Part shown: piece after piece, positions 30,204 to 39,349 of the stretch
Layout of the letters: every line of letters begins with the position of its first letter
How positions within the stretch are numbered: position 1 is the first letter of the stretch
The notes under the pieces: model-generated
Databases searched by the model: none
What the model saw: the letters and a program-made list of their open reading frames with translations, nothing else
What the model was told of the DNA's origin: nothing
Program-made: the position numbers and the translations under genes
From: Variovorax paradoxus
GTDB taxonomy: Bacteria; Pseudomonadota; Gammaproteobacteria; Burkholderiales; Burkholderiaceae_C
DNA: 64,000 bases
NCBI GenBank assembly: GCA_016806145.1
Contig: CP063167.1
Span: forward strand, 423,501 to 487,500
Direction: 5' to 3'

Positions 30204-30812
30204 TCAATGCGATTCGGGCGCGAGAAGGCAGGCCTCGAACAGGCGCAGACCTGCCTCGAGTGCGCCGAGCCCCCCGGCAATGCGGGAGAACGGCGCCATC
30301 CGGTCGTTGAACTGCATCTGCAGGTTGGCGAGGATCTTGTCGACGCTTTGCTTGCCGTGGGGAGTCAGACGGATCAGGTAGCCGCGGCGGTCCTTCGGGT
30401 CCGGTTCGCGCGCCGCGAGGTCGCGCTTGACGAGTTGATCGAGGCGGTACGTCGCCGTGCCCGAGGTCACGCTGTACATCTTGAGGATGTCGCTGGGACG
30501 GAGCACGTAAGGGTCACCGATGCGCCGCAGGGCCATCAGCAGGATGAATTCATGGTGCTTGATGCCGAAGGCGTCGCACTGCTCGATGATGAACTTGTCG
30601 ATCACCATGCCGATCCGGCGGATGCGCATACCCATCAGGATGCCATCGACACCATCGGGCGGAAGCTCGCCGCGCCATTGTTCGACGAGCACATCCGCGT
30701 TGCCCCATATGGGATGGAGGTTCGCCGCGCCTGCCGCGGGTTGCTCTAGCGCATAGGCGTTCATCAACCGGGTGTTCTCCTCCGATTCAGTGGGGACATG
30801 CGCGCTTTTCAT
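30204..30812 (-). CDS. MarR-family regulator
   Basis: A 202-residue winged-helix regulator. An N-terminal extension of about 55 residues precedes the dimerisation helix. The winged helix is LRPSDILKMYSVTSGTATYRLDQLVKRDL, followed by the wing REPDPKDRRGYLIRLTPHG, which is characteristic of MarR. It is divergent from the STAND-type regulator. The palindrome between them is a candidate operator. The ligand is unknown. Confidence 0.88.
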   Translation of the reverse strand: MKSAHVPTESEENTRLMNAYALEQPAAGAANLHPIWGNADVLVEQWRGELPPDGVDGILMGMRIRRIGMVIDKFIIEQCDAFGIKHHEFILLMALRRIGDPYVLRPSDILKMYSVTSGTATYRLDQLVKRDLAAREPDPKDRRGYLIRLTPHGKQSVDKILANLQMQFNDRMAPFSRIAGGLGALEAGLRLFEACLLAPESH

Positions 30813-30832
30813 GGGTGACAGACCAACATAAC

Positions 30833-30845
30833 CTTAAAATTTAAG
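30833..30845. promoter_or_regulatory. Palindrome between the MarR and STAND regulator genes
   Basis: CTTAAAATTTAAG is a perfect 13-bp palindrome about a central base, 21 bp upstream of the MarR start codon in an AT-rich stretch. MarR proteins bind such short AT-rich palindromes, so it may mediate autoregulation and control of the divergent gene. Confidence 0.45.
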
Positions 30846-30935
30846 ATACTTGAAAATTCGTTATACCACTGTCTAAAATACTTGCAAGCATCGCGACGCG
30901 AGCAGCTGCAGGCGTCAACCCACTCTCGATGGAAC

Positions 30936-33935
30936 ATGCAGATGGACCGTTTGCTTCAAAGGCCCGCCGCTGACTCGCTCCATGGACGGCCCCTGTCGGG
31001 CTCGCCGTGGTTAAGCGATACAGCGCTGCAGCCGGTGAGCCCGGCCGTAGACAGTCTCGATGCCGCGGAGCCCGCGTCCGCCGCGGCCATCGCGCAGGCA
31101 GGAGTCCGTTTCAGTTTCGATCGGTTCCAGGTTCACCCTGAGCAGCGGGCGCTGCTGGAAGAGGGTCGCCCCCTGCGCCTTGGAAGCCGCGCCTTCGATC
31201 TGCTGGTTGCGCTGTGCCGGCGCCCCGGCTCGATCGTTTCCACCCAGGAACTGCTGGCCGCCGCCTGGCCGAACCAGATCGTTGACGAAAGCAGCGTGCG
31301 GGTCCACATCGCGACGCTGCGAAAGGCGTTGGGAGACGGCCAGGCGGGCAAGCGCTACATCACGAACGTGCCGCTGCGCGGCTACTGTCTCGTGGCGCCG
31401 GTCGAAATCGCCGGCGATGCGAACCCGGAAGCGGCAACACCGCCGGTTCCTCGCGAGATCGTCAGGCCGAACGTCGACGCAGGGCTGTGCGCGCCGCCGC
31501 ATGCCCATGGCTTGATCGGACGCAATCAGGAGAGCGATGAGCTGATGCAGCGCCTGCGGGAATATCGCTGCGTCACCCTCGTCGGCGCGGGAGGCATCGG
31601 CAAGACCAGCGTTGCCTTGCCCGTGGCACGGCGTTTCGCGGACGTCGAAGGCGCTGCGGTGGTGATCGTCGAGCTCGGTGCCCTGTCGCATCCGGACCTG
31701 GTCCCGATGACCATCGCCTCGTCGCTGGGGCTGATCATTTCGGACGGCCAGCCGCCGCTGCTCGCCATCGCGGCATTCCTGCGCGGCAAGGGCCGCCAGC
31801 TGATCGTGCTGGACAACTGCGAGCACGTCATCGATTGCGTCGCGACGGTCGCGGAGCACATCCTGGCGCAAGTGCCGGAAGTCCACTTGCTCGCGACCAG
31901 CCGGGAATCGCTTCGGATCCATGGCGAATCGGTGCAGCGCCTCGAATCCTTGTCGCTGCCGCCACCGGCGATGCAGAGCCGGGCGGCCGATGCCCTCCAG
32001 TACTCCGCCGTCCAGTTGTTCGTCAAGCGCGCGTCCGCGAACACCAGCACGTTCTCGATGGGCGACGCAGAGGCTCCGCTCGTCTGCGGCATCTGTCGCC
32101 GTCTCGACGGCATTCCCCTGGCCATCGAACTCGCGGCGGGTGCCATCGAGGCGGTCGGGTTGCGGGGACTCGTCGAACGACTGGGGGGACGGTTGGGAAA
32201 TCGCCTCGTGATGACGGGACGCGGGCGCCGCACCGCCTTGCCCCGCCATCAAACGCTGCGCGCCACGCTGGACTGGAGCTTCGGACTCCTGCCGCTCGAA
32301 GAGCAGGAGCTCCTGGTTCACCTGTCGATCTTCCGGGGCGTGTTCACCCATGCGGCAGCGTCGGCGGTATTCGACCGCCCGCTCGAATCGATGGACGCCT
32401 GCCTCGCCGCACTCGTGAGCAAGTCGCTCGTCGTGAGCGAACAGAGCAACGACATGGTGGTCTACCGTCTGCTCGAAACCACGAGGGAGTACGCGGCGGA
32501 GCGCCTGGCCGCGAGCGCCGAGGCCAACGACGCCGCGACGCGCCACGCCAGGTACCTGCTGTCGGCCCTGCGGGCGGATGCGTCGGACTGCGCAAGGCTC
32601 ACCGCCTCCAGCGAACTCGCAGGCCTCGCTCGTGGCGTCGAGGACTTGCGCGCGGCGATCCATTGGGCTTTCGACGCCGAGGAAACCCGGGACCTCGCTA
32701 TCTCCCTGGTGGCATGGTCGGGGCCGCTCTGGTTCTCGTTGTCCATGCTGTCGGAATACAGAAAACTGGCCGATCGCGCGCTCGAGGCGCTCGATACGGG
32801 CAAGCCAAGCGCTGTGAGCGCCGAAGAGGAGATGCGACTGTGCGAGACGCTGGGACATGCGATCTGGCATACCCACGGCGGCGGCGCGGCAATGCAGAAG
32901 ACATTCAGCCGAGCGCTGGCCATTGCCGACCGCCTCCAGGCAACCTCCTACCAGTTGCGCTGTCGCTGGGGCCTGTGGCTGGTGTGCAATGCCGAAGCGG
33001 ACTACACCGGTTCTCGACGGCAGGCCGAGCAATTCGGCGAGATCGCGGTCGCCGGCGCCACCCCGGCGGTGCAATACACCTACGAGCGCATGATGGCGCT
33101 CGGTACGCACTTCGAAGGCGATCAAGCCCGGGCGAAGGAATTCGCGACGCGCGTGTTGAAGCAGCCGCTGGTTCTGGAACAGACCCTGCGCGGCACCGGC
33201 TTTCACTTCGATCAGCGGGTCGCGGGACTCACCGTGATGGCTCGCATCCTGTGGCTGCAAGGGAACGCAGAACAGGCACTCGACCACGCTCGTGCCGCGG
33301 TCCGGGAAGCATTGGCCATCGACCATGCGCTGTCGCTGTGCTACGCAATTGCCATCGGAGCAGCTCCCGTTGTCTTGTGGTGCGGGGATATGGAGCAGGC
33401 CCGCGAGTGGGTCGACCTGCTGCATCGAACCGCCCATGGGCGCTCACTGCATTTCTGGAAGTCGTTCGGCGAGGGCTACCAACAATTGCTGGAGATGACG
33501 GATCGGACGCAGTCCGGCGCCGATGTGCGCTCCGGGCCCGCCATCCTCAGCACGTCCTTGCACGAGACCTTGTGCACCGTTCAACCGGCGTTCTTCGACG
33601 AAGCCTTGCTCGAGCGCGCCACGACCGGACAATCCGGCTGGTGCACCCCGGAGCTTCTTCGCATCCAGGGCGAGCGCCAACGCGAGGGCGGCTCGCCCAT
33701 CGAAGCGCTCGAAACTTTCCGCAAGAGCCTCGAACTTGCACGTGCCCAGCACTCGCACGCGTGGATCTTGCGCAGCAGCACCAGTCTCGCGCGCCTGCTG
33801 GGGGAATGCGGCCGATCGGCGGAGGGCGTTGCTCTGCTCGACAGCACATTGAGCCGATTCGAGGAAGGCTTCGCCACGCCCGACCTGCAGCTCGCCACTC
33901 GATGCCTGGAGACTCTGCGCCGCCAGCCCGAGTGA
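30936..33935 (+). CDS. STAND-type ATPase regulator with N-terminal winged helix and TPR-like C-terminus
   Basis: A large one-component regulator of about 999 residues. Residues about 58-154 form an OmpR/CadC-like winged helix (LRLGSRAFDLLVALCRRPG, then ESSVRVHIATLRKALGDG, RGYCLVAP). An NB-ARC/STAND ATPase follows, with Walker A GAGGIGKTS (about 217-225), Walker B LIVLDNCEHV, and a sensor-like LLATSRESLRI. The C-terminal half is helical and repeat-like, probably TPR for ligand or protein binding. Such proteins switch from an ADP-bound off state to an ATP-bound on state. I prefer the ATG at 30936. The frame can start at a TTG 18 codons earlier, but no ribosome site supports it. Confidence 0.82.
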   Translation: MQMDRLLQRPAADSLHGRPLSGSPWLSDTALQPVSPAVDSLDAAEPASAAAIAQAGVRFSFDRFQVHPEQRALLEEGRPLRLGSRAFDLLVALCRRPGSIVSTQELLAAAWPNQIVDESSVRVHIATLRKALGDGQAGKRYITNVPLRGYCLVAPVEIAGDANPEAATPPVPREIVRPNVDAGLCAPPHAHGLIGRNQESDELMQRLREYRCVTLVGAGGIGKTSVALPVARRFADVEGAAVVIVELGALSHPDLVPMTIASSLGLIISDGQPPLLAIAAFLRGKGRQLIVLDNCEHVIDCVATVAEHILAQVPEVHLLATSRESLRIHGESVQRLESLSLPPPAMQSRAADALQYSAVQLFVKRASANTSTFSMGDAEAPLVCGICRRLDGIPLAIELAAGAIEAVGLRGLVERLGGRLGNRLVMTGRGRRTALPRHQTLRATLDWSFGLLPLEEQELLVHLSIFRGVFTHAAASAVFDRPLESMDACLAALVSKSLVVSEQSNDMVVYRLLETTREYAAERLAASAEANDAATRHARYLLSALRADASDCARLTASSELAGLARGVEDLRAAIHWAFDAEETRDLAISLVAWSGPLWFSLSMLSEYRKLADRALEALDTGKPSAVSAEEEMRLCETLGHAIWHTHGGGAAMQKTFSRALAIADRLQATSYQLRCRWGLWLVCNAEADYTGSRRQAEQFGEIAVAGATPAVQYTYERMMALGTHFEGDQARAKEFATRVLKQPLVLEQTLRGTGFHFDQRVAGLTVMARILWLQGNAEQALDHARAAVREALAIDHALSLCYAIAIGAAPVVLWCGDMEQAREWVDLLHRTAHGRSLHFWKSFGEGYQQLLEMTDRTQSGADVRSGPAILSTSLHETLCTVQPAFFDEALLERATTGQSGWCTPELLRIQGERQREGGSPIEALETFRKSLELARAQHSHAWILRSSTSLARLLGECGRSAEGVALLDSTLSRFEEGFATPDLQLATRCLETLRRQPE

Positions 33936-33983
33936 GCCCTTCGATGGCCTCGCGCCCGGACCCGGTCCGCGCGATCGCAGCGG

Positions 33984-34607
33984 TCAATGCAGGACACGGA
34001 AGTCGAGGTTCACCAAACCTCTTTGCGCAGCGACACTGACCGCATGCGTGCGGCTGTTCACGCCGAGCTTGGTCATGATCGCGTTGACATGGGTCTTGAC
34101 GGTGCCCACGGCAATGCCCAGGCGGCACGCAATCACCTTGTTGCCGTGCCCCGCGGAGAGAAGGTTCAGCACTTGCGCCTCGCGCGCCGTGAGCGCCTCG
34201 CGCGTGATGCTGTCGGCCATGCGTCGGGCCAGATCCAAGCCGACGAAGCTCTTTCCTTCGGCCACCGTGCGCACCGCGTCGAGCAGTTCCTCTACGCGCG
34301 TACACGTCAGAAGGTAGCCATGGACGCCGCTTTGAAGCGCATGCCGCACCACTTGCTCCCGATCCTGCGTGGTCAGCACCAACAACCGGGTCATCGCCTG
34401 CGGCCTTGCAAGCTCGCGGTTGGACTGCGCCAGTCGCAGCCCGGTCGAGTAGTCGCAGATCACCAGGCTTGGCGTGTCCTCGAGGTCATCGCAGATCTCG
34501 AACTCAGGGTTGGCTCGAAGCGCTGCGGCCAGCCCCGCGGCGACGACGGCATCCGCGTGCTGCACACGGACACGGGTGCGATGGGCATGGATCGAGGTGA
34601 ACATCAT
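33984..34607 (-). CDS. LuxR/NarL-type regulator with degenerate receiver (copy A)
   Basis: A 207-residue protein with a NarL-like receiver fold and a C-terminal LuxR HTH (about 138-195: LTAREAQVLNLLSAGHGNK, VGTVKTHVNAIMTKLG). The aspartate D52 (VICDYS) is kept. The paired acidic residues of the receiver are lost (RVRVQHADAVVAAGL in place of the usual DDHP), and the lysine is replaced by threonine (GYLLTCTR). It is therefore probably not regulated by ordinary phosphotransfer. It is a paralogue of the next gene upstream (34682-35320). It converges on the STAND regulator. Confidence 0.82.
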   Translation of the reverse strand: MMFTSIHAHRTRVRVQHADAVVAAGLAAALRANPEFEICDDLEDTPSLVICDYSTGLRLAQSNRELARPQAMTRLLVLTTQDREQVVRHALQSGVHGYLLTCTRVEELLDAVRTVAEGKSFVGLDLARRMADSITREALTAREAQVLNLLSAGHGNKVIACRLGIAVGTVKTHVNAIMTKLGVNSRTHAVSVAAQRGLVNLDFRVLH

Positions 34608-34681
34608 GGATTCCCAGTGGGTTCTAGCGAGGGCGGCATCGACGGAGCGGTCCGCTGAATCGGTGCCTTCTACGAAACGGA

Positions 34682-35320
34682 TCAAGCAATGTGCGCATAG
34701 GCCTGCGACAGGCCGACGAGCCCCCGCTGCGCCGCAACGCTCACCACCTGCGTGCGGCTGCCGGCGCTCATCTTCTTCATGATCGCGTTGACGTGCGCCT
34801 TCACCGTGGCGACGGAAATTCCAAGCTGGCGCGCGATGAGCTTGTTGCACCGCCCGCCACTGAGGCCGTCGAGCACGTCCGTCTCGCGAGGCGTCAGGGA
34901 CGCATAGGAAAGGCTTTCGGCCACGCGGTGAGCCACGGCCGCGCTCAGGTAGCGCTGGCCCGCGGCGACCGACCAGACCGCCTGTTCGACTTCTGTGGTC
35001 GAGGGACCTGGCACGACGTACCCATGAACGCCTTGGGAGAGCGCTTGCCGGACATGACGTTCGCTCATGTGTTCGGTGAAGACGAGCACACGAAGCATGG
35101 ATGCCTTGGGCGCAGACTGCGGGGCAGCCATGACGGCCATGGCCGTATCGAAATCGCAGACCAGAACCTCGCAGCGCTGCTGCAGTTCACCCAGCTCCAC
35201 GCCGGCCTGGATGGCGAGACCGGGCTGCGCGTCCAGTGTTGCTCTGAGGCCGAGTTCCACGATCGGTTCGTGATGCCAGACGCCAACCCGAAGGGGCACG
35301 CTCTTGTGCAAAGCTTCCAT
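34682..35320 (-). CDS. LuxR/NarL-type regulator with degenerate receiver (copy B)
   Basis: A 212-residue paralogue of the preceding protein with the same layout. The LuxR HTH is near 141-198 (LTPRETDVLDGLSGG, VATVKAHVNAIMKKM) and ends in SVAAQRGLVGL, nearly matching copy A. The acceptor aspartate is D56 (LVCDFD), but the acidic pocket reads RVGVWHHEP and the lysine position is proline (GYVVPG). The start has GGAG seven bases upstream. A 74-bp gap separates the two genes on the same strand, so they may share a transcript and could heterodimerise. Confidence 0.82.
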   Translation of the reverse strand: MEALHKSVPLRVGVWHHEPIVELGLRATLDAQPGLAIQAGVELGELQQRCEVLVCDFDTAMAVMAAPQSAPKASMLRVLVFTEHMSERHVRQALSQGVHGYVVPGPSTTEVEQAVWSVAAGQRYLSAAVAHRVAESLSYASLTPRETDVLDGLSGGRCNKLIARQLGISVATVKAHVNAIMKKMSAGSRTQVVSVAAQRGLVGLSQAYAHIA

Positions 35321-35793
35321 CAAGATCTCCAGTTCTTGCCACGGACGGGACTGTCTGTGGATGGACGCTATCGTGATCGCGGCGAAGTCTGTGAGCCAGT
35401 AATGCGTTGTTAAACGTTGGGAAGGCCGGGAGTTCACGTCCTGTGAACTCTTCTTGGGCGGTCCGGCAATGACGGCGAGGATGGTGTGCGCCACGCCCGT
35501 CGGGTGGCAACGCCAACGCTGCGCCACCCGGCTGTGCGAGACGCTGCGTCGATCGGCGTGGGAGCGGTGTGGCTGGCGGTCGCGCCGCGGCTCGGCGCCT
35601 TGGTGCAGGGCCCGCCCTGGCAGGACGCGGGCGCTCGCCGGCCGGGCTGCCGGCAAGCAGCAACAGCTCCGACGCGCGGAGCTGCGAATTCATCGTTCGC
35701 ATCACGACGCGATGCGACGCGCAAGCCACGCAAGCCGCGACCTGCTCATGGCGGGGGTCGGCCAGCCCTCCGGACTGGCCGCGCAGGCGATTG
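35321..35793. other. 473-bp region with no supported gene
   Basis: It lies between the LuxR copy B start and the SDR stop. All open frames here are short or antisense extensions with no recognisable family or ribosome site. It should carry the promoter for the LuxR pair (minus strand) in its first 150 bp. I see no terminator with a T tract and no repeat other than short GC-rich palindromes. Confidence 0.4.
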
Positions 35794-36576
35794 CTACAGG
35801 GTAGAGACGGTGCCACCGTCGATGCGGTACTCCGACCCGGCGGACGATGCCGAGCGCGGCGACGCCAGGAACACGATCAGGTCGGCCACCTCTTCCGGCG
35901 TGGCGGGCCTGCCGACTGGGATGCCTCCGAGCGCATCCATGATGATCTTCTTGCCACCGCCGTAGTCGGTGCCCGCGTCGGCGGCCACGCGTTCCGCGAA
36001 CGCGACGGAGGCCTCCGTCTCGATCCAGCCCGGTGCGACGCTGAGCACCCGCACCCCCTTGGGCGTCACCTCCTTCGACAACGACTTGCTGTAAGTCGTG
36101 AGCGCACCCTTGGCCGCGGCGTAGGCGGTGGTGGACGCGGGCAGCGGCAGCAGGCGCTGGATGGAGCTGACATGAACGATGACACCCGAGCCTTGCGCAA
36201 GCATCGACGGCAGCAGCGCACGGTCCAGGCGCACGGCCGGCATGAGGTTCAGATTCAGTTCGGCGAACCAATGCTCGTCACTGATGGCCGCGAAGCCGCC
36301 GCCCGGCGTGCTCGAGCCGCCAAGCACATTGATCACGATGTCGACACCGCCCCATTCTTCAAGGACGGATTCGGCGAGGCGTTTCACGCCATCGGCGGTC
36401 ATCAGGTCGGCGAGGACGTACGAAACGCCTTCCACCGGTGCGGCCGGTGCCTTGCGCGCGGAAGTCGCCACCCGGGCGCCGGCATCCACGAGGGCACGCA
36501 CGACCGCGGCGCCAAGGCCCAGGGTGCCGCCGGTGACGACTGCCCGAAGGCCATCCAGTTTGAGATCGAAGCTCAT
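35794..36576 (-). CDS. Short-chain dehydrogenase/reductase
   Basis: NAD(P)-dependent oxidoreductase of 260 residues. The cofactor motif is TGGTLGLGAA (about residue 15), the catalytic serine is in VHVSSIQ, and the Tyr/Lys pair is in TAYAAAKGAL. The C-terminal SEYRIDGGTVSTL is common in classical SDRs. Its start overlaps the stop of the NTF2-like gene (ATGA), so the two are co-translated. The pair lies divergent from a LysR regulator, the usual arrangement for an inducible catabolic or detoxifying function. The substrate is unknown. Confidence 0.9.
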   Translation of the reverse strand: MSFDLKLDGLRAVVTGGTLGLGAAVVRALVDAGARVATSARKAPAAPVEGVSYVLADLMTADGVKRLAESVLEEWGGVDIVINVLGGSSTPGGGFAAISDEHWFAELNLNLMPAVRLDRALLPSMLAQGSGVIVHVSSIQRLLPLPASTTAYAAAKGALTTYSKSLSKEVTPKGVRVLSVAPGWIETEASVAFAERVAADAGTDYGGGKKIIMDALGGIPVGRPATPEEVADLIVFLASPRSASSAGSEYRIDGGTVSTL

Positions 36577-36902
36577 ACGGCAATCTCCAGGTTTGCGATC
36601 AGGCCGCGCTCGAGGCGGAAGAAGAATTTGAGGTCGATCGGGCTGCCGCGAAAGTTGCCGGCCACGTGGGCTTGCACCTGGTGGACACCGTCGACCAACT
36701 CCGAGGAGAAGGGGTCGGTCGTGCAGGTGTACTTGGCGTCGGCTGCTTCCTTCCACGCCCTGATCGCGTCGCGACCGATGTACGTGTGGCCGTCATCCTT
36801 CACGACGGCCTTGGGGGTGAAGCATTGCGCCACGCTGTCGGGCCCTTGCGGGTCCGCCGCAAAGTAGGCGGCGATGGGTTCGGGAAGAGTGGGAGAGGCC
36901 AT
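36573..36902 (-). CDS. NTF2-like/SnoaL-type protein
   Basis: A 109-residue protein of the nuclear transport factor 2-like fold: an N-terminal helix (PEPIAAYFAADPQGPDSVAQCF), then TPKAVVKDDGHTYIGRDAIRAW, and beta strands ending with FFFRLERGLIANLEIAV. The family includes isomerases, hydrolases and small-ligand binders. I chose the ATG at 36902 because the conserved fold begins there. It is first in a two-gene unit with the SDR. Its pairing with an SDR suggests a small polyketide-like or aromatic ligand, but this is inference. Confidence 0.8.
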   Translation of the reverse strand: MASPTLPEPIAAYFAADPQGPDSVAQCFTPKAVVKDDGHTYIGRDAIRAWKEAADAKYTCTTDPFSSELVDGVHQVQAHVAGNFRGSPIDLKFFFRLERGLIANLEIAV

Positions 36903-37000
36903 GGTGTGCTGCTTGGTTGGGACAGATCGAAGGATGCGCCCGCGTGTCCCTTTAGAGAATCTCCTAGAATCCGAATGGCTCATGTAGAGAAAAGCACATA

Positions 37001-37912
37001 ATGCGAGGCTCCGACTTTGCCGAACTCAAGGCTTTCATCGCCGTCGTCGAGAGGCAAAGCTTTGCCCGTGCAGCGGAGCACCTGGGTCTGTCGCCGTCGG
37101 CGCTGAGCCAGACCATCCGACAGCTCGAGTCGCGCATCGGCGCGCGCCTGTTGAACCGCACCACACGCAGCGTCGCTCCATCGGCCAGCGGCGAACAGCT
37201 CTATCGACGCGTAGCCCCGCTGTTCCGCGAGATGGCCGACGCGGTGGCCGAGGCCAGCGACGCCACCGGGCAGATGAGCGGGACCCTGCGCATCAACACC
37301 CTCGGGATCGCTGCAAGAGAAATCATCGGGCCGCGACTCGGCCGCTTCCATCGCGCGCATCCGGACGTCGTGCTCGACATCGTCGTGGACGATGCGCTGG
37401 CCGATATCGTCACGGGCCGTTTCGATGCCGGGATTCGCGTGGGTGGACAGCTCGAGAAGGACATGGTGGCCGTCCGCCTGACGCCCGATTTGAAGATGGT
37501 GGCCGTGGCCTCCCCGGACTACCTGGCGCGCCATGGCACGCCGAAGTCACCTCATGATCTGCACGGCCATCGGTGCATCAACTGGCGACTCCGGATGGAC
37601 GGGAGGCTCTACCGATGGGAGTTCGAAAAACGCGGCAAGCGACTCGAGGTTGCCGTGGAAGGTCCCGTCGTCACCAATCACGCCGACATCGGCGTGGCGG
37701 CGGCGCTCGACGGACTGGGTATCGCCTATCACTTCGAGCTCGATCAGGTGGGCGATTGGCTGGCGCAGGGACGGCTGGTCCAGGTGCTCGCCGACTGGTC
37801 CATCTCGCGCCCGGGGTTGTTTCTCTACTACTCGAACCGGCAGCACCGCCCCGCGCTGCTGGGCTCGTTCATCGACTGCCTGCTGGACCGGGAGCCGTCC
37901 GGCGAGATCTAG
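37001..37912 (+). CDS. LysR-family regulator
   Basis: A 303-residue regulator with a clear N-terminal HTH: FARAAEHLGLSPSALSQTIRQLESRIG, then LLNRTTRSVAPSASG. The effector domain has ADIVTGRFDAGIRVGGQL and AALDGLGIAYHFE. It is divergent from the NTF2-like/SDR pair with 98 bp between them, so it probably controls that pair. That gap carries a short GAGAATCTC palindrome (36955-36963). It converges with the exported hydrolase downstream; an imperfect hairpin (arms CACAGGG/CCCTGTG, 37960-38001) lies between. Confidence 0.9.
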   Translation: MRGSDFAELKAFIAVVERQSFARAAEHLGLSPSALSQTIRQLESRIGARLLNRTTRSVAPSASGEQLYRRVAPLFREMADAVAEASDATGQMSGTLRINTLGIAAREIIGPRLGRFHRAHPDVVLDIVVDDALADIVTGRFDAGIRVGGQLEKDMVAVRLTPDLKMVAVASPDYLARHGTPKSPHDLHGHRCINWRLRMDGRLYRWEFEKRGKRLEVAVEGPVVTNHADIGVAAALDGLGIAYHFELDQVGDWLAQGRLVQVLADWSISRPGLFLYYSNRQHRPALLGSFIDCLLDREPSGEI

Positions 37913-38012
37913 CGGGGTACGCATGCGGTTGCATGGGCTTGATACAGAAGCGTCAGGCCCACAGGGGCAGAGCGCGGCAATTGCAGAGCGCTCGCCCTGT
38001 GGCGATACGCCA

Positions 38013-38777
38013 CTATTTGGTCTGACCGACGGCGTCCAGAATCACCTTCGCGACACGAGCGGGCTGCGATTGTTGCGGTACATGGCTGGCATTCAGGGTC
38101 GTGACGCGAGCACCGATCTTCTTCGCGAGGTCGTGCTGCAGCGCCGGTTGAATCATGCGGTCCGCGCTCGCGACGATGTACCACGACGGCTTGGTCTTCC
38201 AAGCAGCCACGTTGATCTTCTGCTCGAACGACTTCCCGAGGATCGGCCCCTGGGTCGCGGTCATCACCGAGGTGGTGGCTGCCGGAAGGTCTTGGGCGAA
38301 ATACTTCGCGATGCCCTCCTTCGTCATCGTCAGGAAGCCGGAAGCGTCGGCCGTGATATGCGCGGTGCCGGGGGGCGTCGGATATCCCTTTCCGAGCTCG
38401 GCGGAGGTCTGACCCGCATCGGGTGCGAATGCGGCGACATACACCAGCGACGACACCTTCTCGTTCGCGCCGGCCTCGGTGATGACCGAGCCACCCCAGG
38501 AGTGACCGACCAGGACAACCTTGCCGGGCTGCGCGTCGATGGCGCGTTTCGCAGCGGCCACGTCGTCCTCGAGCGAGGTCAGCGGGTTCTGCACCGCGAC
38601 CACGTTCAGGCCCTTGGCCTGGAGCAGCGGGATCACCTTGGCCCAGTCGGACCCGTCGGCGAACGCACCGTGGACGATGACCACGCTCGGCTTTTCGGTT
38701 GCGCTGGCGACCGATGTGAGCGCGAGGCTCGCGACGATGGCGGCGGAGGCGAACTTGATGTTTTGAACGGCTTTCAT
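38013..38777 (-). CDS. Exported alpha/beta hydrolase
   Basis: A 254-residue hydrolase with a signal peptide (MKAVQNIKFASAAIVASLAL, cleavage near SASA-T) and therefore periplasmic or secreted. The oxyanion loop is VIVHGAFADGSDW, the nucleophile is S93 in VLVGHSWGGS, and the probable catalytic histidine is in NASHVPQ. It resembles the EstC/salicylate-esterase-like group of small hydrolases. The substrate is unknown. A 53-bp gap separates it from the next exported protein gene upstream on the same strand, so the two may be one unit. Confidence 0.85.
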   Translation of the reverse strand: MKAVQNIKFASAAIVASLALTSVASATEKPSVVIVHGAFADGSDWAKVIPLLQAKGLNVVAVQNPLTSLEDDVAAAKRAIDAQPGKVVLVGHSWGGSVITEAGANEKVSSLVYVAAFAPDAGQTSAELGKGYPTPPGTAHITADASGFLTMTKEGIAKYFAQDLPAATTSVMTATQGPILGKSFEQKINVAAWKTKPSWYIVASADRMIQPALQHDLAKKIGARVTTLNASHVPQQSQPARVAKVILDAVGQTK

Positions 38778-38830
38778 GACTGTCTTTCGGAATGGAATTT
38801 GGGGAGGTGTTCGAGGAGGTTGGGTTCGGC

Positions 38831-39349
38831 TCACTGTGCCGCGGCGAGATTCTTCAGAGCCAGTCGATGCTCGGCGCGCACAGCAGCGAACCTGGCGGGC
38901 ATGCGCTGCGCGGGAGTGAGGCCATCTTCGCTGCCCGTGGGTGCGTCCCCTAGGCGTTTTGCCAGTTCGAATTCCTCGGCAACCAGCTGGCGAGTTTTTC
39001 CTTGCACCGGCAAGCGTGCGGGATAGCGATGGGGAGCGAGCTCGGCGGCGCTGAGCATGAGCACGCCGTGGTCGACGATGGCACCCGATCGCACCGCCTC
39101 CACGAACTCCATCTTGACCTGGCCACGCGATACCCCGGACCATTCGGCTCGGGACCCGCAGCGCTCACGTCGGATCTCGCACTCGGTGAGGCCGATTTCG
39201 CCTGCAATGATGATGTCGCCGTTGCGGATCGATTGCGCCGTTTCGGCACGCACATGTTCTCGCTTGAGGCTTTGCGACTGGGCCCACGTGGCGACACCCA
39301 GCAGGCATGCGATCGTGGCGGCGCTGCGGAAAGTTCGGTTTGACTTCAT
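38831..39349 (-). CDS. Exported protein with DUF4148-like motifs
   Basis: A 172-residue protein with an N-terminal signal-like region (RTFRSAATIACLLGVATWAQS). The mature part contains two loosely similar helical units: REHVRAETAQSIRNGDI and SRGQVKMEFVEAVRSGAI. Spaced about 50 residues apart, they resemble the DUF4148 repeat (R-E-x-V-x-A-E-x-x-x-A-x-x-x-G). Two cysteines (CEIRRERC) lie between the units and could form a disulfide. The protein probably stays in the periplasm. Function unknown. It lies upstream of the exported hydrolase on the same strand. Confidence 0.6.
   Translation of the reverse strand: MKSNRTFRSAATIACLLGVATWAQSQSLKREHVRAETAQSIRNGDIIIAGEIGLTECEIRRERCGSRAEWSGVSRGQVKMEFVEAVRSGAIVDHGVLMLSAAELAPHRYPARLPVQGKTRQLVAEEFELAKRLGDAPTGSEDGLTPAQRMPARFAAVRAEHRLALKNLAAAQ

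Noticed and set aside
30882..30935. An earlier TTG start for the STAND regulator.
   Set aside because: No ribosome site and unlikely amino acids. The ATG at 30936 is preferred, although the evidence is weak either way.
35187..35816. A 209-codon minus-strand frame across the gap between the LuxR copy B and SDR genes.
   Set aside because: Low-complexity Arg/Pro/Ala composition, no ribosome site, no recognisable family.
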